From positions 1 to 32,966 of the forward strand of contig JAMLJG010000024.1 in NCBI GenBank assembly GCA_023953695.1: a DNA stretch of 32,966 nucleotides, given 5' to 3'. A program made the position numbers and the translations under genes. Each line of letters starts with the position of its first letter. Position 1 is the first letter of the stretch. Of this stretch, positions 27,906 through 32,966 are shown in pieces. Under the pieces are notes generated by a model that was given only the letters and a program-made list of their open reading frames with translations, was not told the DNA's origin and did not search any database. Source of the stretch: Kiritimatiellia bacterium. Its GTDB lineage: Bacteria > Verrucomicrobiota > Kiritimatiellia > CAIVKH01.

Positions 27906-30224
27906 ATGAGTGCCACGGTCTCTTCAACCTATCGCAACGTCGGCAAAGGGCTGCCCCGACGAGATGGCGAGGAAAAAGTTCGCGGATTAGCAGCCTATGC
28001 AGACGACATCCCCGTGCCCGATGGCTGGCATGGCTGGGTGGTGCGCTCTCCGGTTTCGCGGGGGCGCCTCAAGAAACTCAACTTCGATCCCGCCTTCGAT
28101 TGGTCGCGCGTATGCGTCGTCACACCCGAAGATATCCCCGGCGAAAATGTCGTGGATATGGTCGGGCGCGATATGCCGTTCATCGCGCACGATTGGATTC
28201 AGTTCAAAGGGGAACCGATCGCGCTGGTCGCCGCGCCCACTCGCGCGCTGGCTCGCGAAGCGGCTTCTCACATCACGCCGGAAATCGAAGAACAGCCCGC
28301 GATCCTCACCCTGCGCGAAGTGGTGGATCAGTTTCAGCGCGACCCCAAATCGCTGCATGAAATGGTCGCGCAAACCATCTCCAAAGGAAGCGTTGAACAA
28401 GGATTTGCCGAAGCGGATGTGGTGGTTGAGGGCGAGTATTGGTCGGGGCACCAGGAACAGCTCTACATTGAGCCGCAGGGCATGGTCGCCTTCCCCGAGC
28501 CGGATGGCGGCATCTTCATTCAGGGCAGTTTGCAGTGCCCCTATTACGTCGCGCCCGAGCTCATCGTCACACTGAATCTGCCGCTCGAAAAGATTCGGGT
28601 GAAGCAAACGGCGGTTGGCGGCGGGTTCGGTGGCAAGGAAGATTTTCCGACACTGATCGCAGGCTACTGCGCGCTCCTCGCAATGAAATGCGGGAAGCCG
28701 GTCAAGATCATCTTCGACCGCAATCAGGACATTCTCTACACCACCAAGCGACACCCCTCGTGGGTTCGCCACCGCACGGGCTTGAAGCGGGATGGCACGA
28801 TCACGGCGATGAAGGTGGACTTTCTCCTCGATGGCGGCGCCTACACGACGCTCAGCCCCGTGGTGCTCTATCGCGGCATTCTCCACTCCACACTCGGCTA
28901 CAAATGTCCGCACGTCTATGTGGACGGCCACGTCTATCGCACCAACACCTTTCCGAATGGCGCGTTTCGCGGCTTCGGCGCGCCGCAGGCCATCTGGGCG
29001 CTCGAATCGCACATGGATCGCTGCGCCCATAAGCTCAGCATGGCTCCCGAAGCCTTCCGCCTTCACAATGCACTGCGACTCGGCGACACAACGGCCACGG
29101 GTCAGACCATTGCTGAAGCCATGGGCACGCCGACCGTTCTGGAAAACACGCTCGCGCACAGCCAGTTTGTGGAGAAGCAAAAACGCTGCAGCCGGGGCGA
29201 CCCCAAAGCCGACTGCTGGTATGGCATCGGCCTATCGTTCTTCGCGCACGGCGCGGGCTTCACCGGCGATGGCGAGTCGCGTCTGAAGGCCAAAGCGGCG
29301 CTTGACCTCGAAATCCTCCACGACGGCGAGCCCGGCATCAACATCCGCATCAGTTCGACAGAGATGGGACAAGGCACCTTCACCATCATGCCGCAAATTG
29401 CGGCGGATGGTCTCGCCATTCCTTTGGATCGCGTGTGTTGCCCTCACCCAGACACAAAATATGTGCCCGACAGCGGCCCCACCGTTGCCTCGCGCACCAC
29501 GATGATTGTCGGCAGCACGGTGTTCGATGCGGCGCGCAAACTCAAGACACAACTGGAGGCCTACGCATCGGAAACGTTCTTTGGCGGCGCGCCGACTGAA
29601 TTGAACAACGGCCTCTTCAAGAACACCTACACGAGTGTCTCGCTCCCCTTCGAGCGCGTCGCAAAGCAGCTCATTGCGGAAAAGGGGCCGCAGCGCGTCT
29701 ATCACCAGTTCCAATTGCCCGCCTCGCTGAAGTGGGACCAAAAGACCTTCAAAGGCGATTCCTATCCCTCCTATTCCTGGGGCTGCAATGTCGCCGAAGT
29801 TGAAGTCAATCCACTCACGCTCGAGATCAAAGTGCTGCGGATCACGTCCACATGGGACATCGGTCGAGTGATCAACCCCGTCCTGGCCAAAGGCCAGGTT
29901 GAAGGCGGGCTGACCCAGGCGCTCGGCTATGCCGTGATGGAAAAAATGGGGATCAAGAATGGCGTCTTCGATGCCAACCGCATGCAGACCTACGTTGTGC
30001 CCACCTCTATGGATGTGCCGGAAATGGATATTCACTTTGTCGAATATCCCTACACACACACCGCGCTCGGCGCCAAAGGCGTCGGCGAAGTCTCGATGGA
30101 CGGCCTAGCCCCTTCAGTCGCCAATGCCGTCGAGGCAGCCACGGGTGTTCGGCTGACTGAAATACCCATCACGCCTGAAAAACTTTGGGAGAAGCTGCGC
30201 GAAACAGCATCGAGCGCAATATGA
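27906..30224 (+). CDS. Xanthine dehydrogenase family protein, molybdenum-binding large subunit
   Basis: The 772-residue subunit holds the molybdopterin cofactor and the hydroxylation site. Motifs include RRDGEEKVRGLAAYADD at the N-terminus, TAVGGGFGGKED near 235-247, NGAFRGFGAPQA near 355-366 and the catalytic glutamate in GAKGVGEVSMDG near the C-terminus. The layout matches separate-subunit enzymes such as E. coli XdhA. The genes order is large, FeS, FAD. Substrate (purine, aldehyde, nicotinate or other) cannot be told safely. No signal peptide, so cytoplasmic. Its stop overlaps the FeS subunit start (ATGA). Confidence 0.94.
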   Translation: MSATVSSTYRNVGKGLPRRDGEEKVRGLAAYADDIPVPDGWHGWVVRSPVSRGRLKKLNFDPAFDWSRVCVVTPEDIPGENVVDMVGRDMPFIAHDWIQFKGEPIALVAAPTRALAREAASHITPEIEEQPAILTLREVVDQFQRDPKSLHEMVAQTISKGSVEQGFAEADVVVEGEYWSGHQEQLYIEPQGMVAFPEPDGGIFIQGSLQCPYYVAPELIVTLNLPLEKIRVKQTAVGGGFGGKEDFPTLIAGYCALLAMKCGKPVKIIFDRNQDILYTTKRHPSWVRHRTGLKRDGTITAMKVDFLLDGGAYTTLSPVVLYRGILHSTLGYKCPHVYVDGHVYRTNTFPNGAFRGFGAPQAIWALESHMDRCAHKLSMAPEAFRLHNALRLGDTTATGQTIAEAMGTPTVLENTLAHSQFVEKQKRCSRGDPKADCWYGIGLSFFAHGAGFTGDGESRLKAKAALDLEILHDGEPGINIRISSTEMGQGTFTIMPQIAADGLAIPLDRVCCPHPDTKYVPDSGPTVASRTTMIVGSTVFDAARKLKTQLEAYASETFFGGAPTELNNGLFKNTYTSVSLPFERVAKQLIAEKGPQRVYHQFQLPASLKWDQKTFKGDSYPSYSWGCNVAEVEVNPLTLEIKVLRITSTWDIGRVINPVLAKGQVEGGLTQALGYAVMEKMGIKNGVFDANRMQTYVVPTSMDVPEMDIHFVEYPYTHTALGAKGVGEVSMDGLAPSVANAVEAATGVRLTEIPITPEKLWEKLRETASSAI

Positions 30225-30721
30225 AAACAGTCATCCGCACCTGGATCGTCAACGGAAAGAAATACACGGTCGAGTTCCCGCCCATGCGGCGGTTGCTCGA
30301 TGTCATCCGCGAAACGCTCGGCCTGAAGGGAACCAAGGAAGGCTGTGGCGAGGGCGAGTGCGGCGCGTGCTCCATTCTCCTCAATCACGAGCCGGTCACC
30401 TCCTGCCTCATTGCGGCGGGTCAGGTTCCCGACGGCGCTGAAATCCTAACCATCGAAGGCCTTGAGCTCACACACGAGGGGCAGGAACTCCAGCGGATGT
30501 ATGTCGCCAAAGGCGCCGCGCAGTGCGGATTTTGCATTCCGGGAATGCTCGTGGCTTCCTATGCCCACGTCACGGGCGATCATCCCGATAATTCGGACGC
30601 CGCCCTGCGCGAAGCGCACGCGGGCAACATTTGCCGGTGCACCGGCTACGCCAAAATTATCGAAGCTGTAAGCGCGGCGGCAGAACGCCTCTCGCACGAA
30701 GACGAAGACGACGACACCTGA
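30221..30721 (+). CDS. Xanthine dehydrogenase family protein, [2Fe-2S] subunit
   Basis: The 166-residue subunit carries two [2Fe-2S] clusters that pass electrons from molybdenum to FAD. The plant-ferredoxin-like site is C42, C47, C50 and C62 (GCGEGECGACS); the second site is C102, C105, C138 and C140 (QCGFC and ICRCTGY). An in-frame ATG exists at 30185, but the start at 30221, overlapping the large-subunit stop, gives the family-typical N-terminus. The C-terminus has a short acidic tail (EDEDDD). Confidence 0.95.
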   Translation: MKTVIRTWIVNGKKYTVEFPPMRRLLDVIRETLGLKGTKEGCGEGECGACSILLNHEPVTSCLIAAGQVPDGAEILTIEGLELTHEGQELQRMYVAKGAAQCGFCIPGMLVASYAHVTGDHPDNSDAALREAHAGNICRCTGYAKIIEAVSAAAERLSHEDEDDDT

Positions 30722-30733
30722 GCCCCCCATCTC

Positions 30734-31603
30734 ATGAGCAATCTTGACGATACCGAGTTCCTGGAGCCAGCCACCCTCGCCGAGGCCTTGCGCTTCATGG
30801 CTGACGAATCCACCCGCGCCGTGCCGCTCGCCGGCGGCACCGATCTGATGGTGCAGTGGGAAGCGGGCGTGCGCCCGCCGCCCTCGCGCGTTCTCAATCT
30901 GAAGAGTCTTCCCGAACTCGCAGAACTGCGGGCGGAAGGCGACACGCTCATCATCGGCGCAGGCATCACCCATGCGGCGCTGCGCCGATCTCCGCTCGTG
31001 CGCAAACACGCGCCCGCTTTGGCCGATGCTGCGGCAACGGTCGGCGGCGCGCAGATTCAAGCGCTCGGCACGATTGGCGGCAGCATCGGCAACGCGAGTC
31101 CGGCAGGCGACATGGCCCCCTCCCTCCTCGTGGCCAACGCGCGCGCTGAAGTTGCCAGCATCCACGGCAGCCGAACAATCCCGCTCACCCAATTCCTCGT
31201 CGGCTACCGCAAACTCGATCTGGCTGCGGACGAACTGATTATCCGCTTCCACCTTGATGCCCTGCCTGCCGAATACTGCGAAGGCTGGCGCAAACTCGGC
31301 CCGCGCGCCGCGCAGGCCATTTCCAAAGTCATGGGCAGCTATCGTGGAAAGCAGGAGGGCGGGAAAGTCGCCTCCTTCGCCGTGGCGCTCGGCAGCGTGG
31401 CCCCCACGGCCATCCGCCTGCGCGAGGTGGAGCAATGGGTCGTCGGCCGCAAACTCAATGCCGACACCCTGCGCGAGGCCGAAGAGCGCGCGTCGGCTGA
31501 AGTCAAACCGATCGCCGACATCCGCTCCACCGCCGAATACCGCCAGTGGGTCTCCGGTCGCCTCGTTCGCGGCTTTCTGGAACACCTCGCCAGCGCGGGT
31601 TGA
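30734..31603 (+). CDS. Xanthine dehydrogenase family protein, FAD-binding subunit
   Basis: The 289-residue subunit binds FAD and hands electrons to NAD+ or another acceptor. It has LAGGTDLMVQWEAG near residue 31-45, IGAGITHAALRRS, and the TIGGSIGNASPAGDMAPSLL motif near 112-131, all typical of the CoxM/XdhB family. The usual C-terminal CO-dehydrogenase flavoprotein domain follows. It starts 12 bases after the FeS subunit; no ribosome site is clear. With the other two subunits it makes one (alpha-beta-gamma) unit. Confidence 0.93.
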   Translation: MSNLDDTEFLEPATLAEALRFMADESTRAVPLAGGTDLMVQWEAGVRPPPSRVLNLKSLPELAELRAEGDTLIIGAGITHAALRRSPLVRKHAPALADAAATVGGAQIQALGTIGGSIGNASPAGDMAPSLLVANARAEVASIHGSRTIPLTQFLVGYRKLDLAADELIIRFHLDALPAEYCEGWRKLGPRAAQAISKVMGSYRGKQEGGKVASFAVALGSVAPTAIRLREVEQWVVGRKLNADTLREAEERASAEVKPIADIRSTAEYRQWVSGRLVRGFLEHLASAG

Positions 31604-31622
31604 ATCTGCAGGCACACCGCCC

Positions 31623-31643
31623 GCACATGTGCTAACGTATAGC
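31623..31643 (+). promoter_or_regulatory. Palindrome and -10-like element before the thioredoxin-domain gene
   Basis: GCACATGTGC (31623-31632) is a perfect 10-bp palindrome. TATAGC (31638-31643), 5 bases on, resembles a -10; transcription would start about 31650, 4 bases before the ATG. No Shine-Dalgarno is visible. The palindrome is placed where a repressor could block polymerase. Confidence 0.3.
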
Positions 31644-31653
31644 CACGGCTTTG

Positions 31654-32829
31654 ATGAAAGGATTCAACACGACGACTTCACATATCGGCTCTATTGCGGC
31701 GATTGCGGGCCTGGCGCTTGGCCTAGCTATTTCACCCCCCATTGCACAGGGTCAGATCCAAGCTGATCGAGATAAGGCAACGCGCGATCGCGTTCAGACG
31801 GCAACCCACCTCGACGGCATTGACCTCACGGACACAACGGAAGATCCCGCCTACGCCGAAGCGGGCGAAGCGCTCGCAAAAGATGCATCAATCGGCGTCG
31901 TCGGAACCGCCGCGCCCACGGCAAGAGTGACCACGATTGACGACGACTCGATTGATCTCTCGCTCCTCTATGGTCACAAGCCCGTCTATCTCAAGTTTTG
32001 GGCGACGTGGTGCACACCGTGTCGCCAACAAATGCCCAGCTTTGAGAAGGTCTATAAGACCCTGGGCGACAAAATGCAGGTCGTCGCCGTCAATATCGGC
32101 TTGAGCGACGACGAAGCCTCAGTCCGCGCCTTTCGCGACAAGTTCGGTCTGACAATGCCGATCGTCATTGACGATGGCTCGCTCGCAAAACTATTCCACG
32201 TGAATGTCACACCCCAGCATGTGCTCATCGGGAAGGATGCGCGCTTCCGCTATTTCGGCCACGCGGACAACAAGGAACTGGAAGACGCGCTCCACAAAGC
32301 GGTCGAGGAGTCTGATCCCACCACGCCCGCCACGCCTGCGGCGGTTGAAATCGAATCTGCTGTCCGCGAGGGAGACGTCGTACCCAATCTCTTTGTGACA
32401 CTCCTCACCGGTGAAACCGCGTCACTAAAGGCAAAACCCGGCCGCATCCTCGCCGTCCAACTCTTTTCGAGTTGGTGCGAGTGGTATCTCGAAACCAGCC
32501 GCCCGGAAACCTCGAAGGCCTGCACCCGCGCGCGCGAAACCATCGAGTCGCTCAAGGACAGCCTGCCGGAAGTGGATTGGATCGGAATCGCCGGGGGCCC
32601 GTGGGCCACGCAACAGGACCTCGCGGACTACCAGAAAAACTATCACGTCACCATCCCGCTCGCGCTGGATGAAAAGGACACACTTTTCCGCACTTTTGGC
32701 ATCCGCGACATCCCGACGATCGCGCTGATTGACGACTCGCAGCGCCTCGTGCGCCTCATCGGACCGACAGAAACGGATCTCACAGCCGCCATCCAGGCGG
32801 CCGTCGCCGACATCACAGCTGCAGACTAG
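31654..32829 (+). CDS. Exported protein with two TlpA-like thioredoxin domains
   Basis: The 391-residue protein starts with a signal peptide or membrane anchor (about residues 10-33, ending AQG). The first thioredoxin domain (about 80-215) has the redox motif WCTPC (119-123) and cis-proline TPQ (187). The second (about 238-385) keeps the fold, including DIPT with cis-proline 354, but its redox motif is altered: W274-C275 is followed by 14 residues before the next cysteine, C290. The first domain probably works as a thiol-disulfide exchanger outside the cytoplasm, for example in cytochrome c maturation or protein repair; the second may have another role. A TTG at 31651 directly before the ATG is an alternative start. 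It lies 50 bases after the FAD subunit and may not share its promoter. Confidence 0.88.
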   Translation: MKGFNTTTSHIGSIAAIAGLALGLAISPPIAQGQIQADRDKATRDRVQTATHLDGIDLTDTTEDPAYAEAGEALAKDASIGVVGTAAPTARVTTIDDDSIDLSLLYGHKPVYLKFWATWCTPCRQQMPSFEKVYKTLGDKMQVVAVNIGLSDDEASVRAFRDKFGLTMPIVIDDGSLAKLFHVNVTPQHVLIGKDARFRYFGHADNKELEDALHKAVEESDPTTPATPAAVEIESAVREGDVVPNLFVTLLTGETASLKAKPGRILAVQLFSSWCEWYLETSRPETSKACTRARETIESLKDSLPEVDWIGIAGGPWATQQDLADYQKNYHVTIPLALDEKDTLFRTFGIRDIPTIALIDDSQRLVRLIGPTETDLTAAIQAAVADITAAD

Positions 32830-32921
32830 GTGTCGGTGGGTTGGCAGAGTCCAAGCGATAGCCCGGCGCGCGCAAATATCGGGCTTGCGCCACTTCCAGT
32901 CCTGACGGCAGAGTAGGCCTC
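32830..32921. other. Short spacer after the thioredoxin-domain gene
   Basis: The spacer holds AGCCCG (32860-32865) and CGGGCT (32880-32885), which could pair over a 14-base loop, and an alternative pairing GCGCA (32870-32874) with TGCGC (32886-32890). No T-run follows, so a terminator is not supported. Confidence 0.3.
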
Positions 32922-32966
32922 ATGCAAGTGATGGAACTCCTGCTGAACGGCGCCGTACAGGGCGTT
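32922..32966 (+). CDS. 5' end of a probable acylphosphatase-fold protein (acylphosphatase or HypF type)
   Basis: Only 15 codons are in the window (MQVMELLLNGAVQGV). The G-x-VQGV segment following a hydrophobic beta strand is the start of the acylphosphatase signature (G-x-VQGVGFR), found in acylphosphatases and in the N-terminal domain of HypF. The call depends on the next few residues, which lie outside. A coincidental match is possible. Confidence 0.45.
   Translation, partial: MQVMELLLNGAVQGV

Overview
The window is about 33 kb of GC-rich, gene-dense bacterial chromosome. It looks like a Gram-negative-type member of the PVC group, plausibly Kiritimatiellota or Verrucomicrobiota. This is an inference from three things: a huge secreted glycoside hydrolase ending in DTDGDG-type calcium repeats and a small C-terminal beta domain, a zinc-ribbon Ser/Thr kinase with one membrane span, and the mix of housekeeping genes. 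No marker that fixes the phylum (rRNA, ribosomal protein) is present. I see no tRNA, rRNA, CRISPR array, insertion sequence or prophage.

Layout. 2-6741 (+): a secreted carbohydrate pair, the 3' part of a protein with two WLNG-type beta-sandwich domains followed by a 1712-residue GH66 (dextranase / cyclodextran-forming) enzyme. 6742-7215: a gene-poor stretch holding a decayed beta-propeller fragment and the groEL terminator. 7216-17320 (-): a long run on one strand, read in transcription order as kinase, pterin dehydratase, ruvA, ruvB, rnk, Asp/Glu racemase-like gene, dnaK, groES, groEL. 17422-21502 (+): lgt, rluD-like pseudouridine synthase, DUF985 cupin, family 4 uracil-DNA glycosylase, ctaA. 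21485-27112 (-): maf, nnr, a 77-residue acidic zinc-finger-like protein, a NamZ (DUF1343) muramidase and a natural MurU-AmgK fusion. 27191-31603 (+): a MocA-like nucleotidyltransferase and a three-subunit xanthine-dehydrogenase-family molybdoenzyme. 31654-32829 (+): an exported protein with two thioredoxin folds. 32922-32966 (+): the first 15 codons of a probable acylphosphatase-fold gene.

How genes work together. The strongest functional story is cell-wall sugar salvage. A muramidase that should release MurNAc overlaps by ATGA with one polypeptide that should phosphorylate MurNAc at C1 and convert it to UDP-MurNAc. The molybdoenzyme genes come with their probable cofactor cytidylyltransferase. 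All the main chaperones except DnaJ/GrpE sit in one dnaK-groES-groEL cluster with a 13-bp hairpin between dnaK and groES. Upstream of ruvA lie two TTCCAA-N3-TTGGAA inverted repeats exactly 32 bp apart, which look like a paired protein-binding site.

Translation signals are split. The chaperone, rnk, ruvB and mocA genes have clear Shine-Dalgarno sequences. lgt, rluD, cupin, udg, ctaA and several others have none, and some have a -10-like hexamer placed so that the transcript would start at or next to the start codon.
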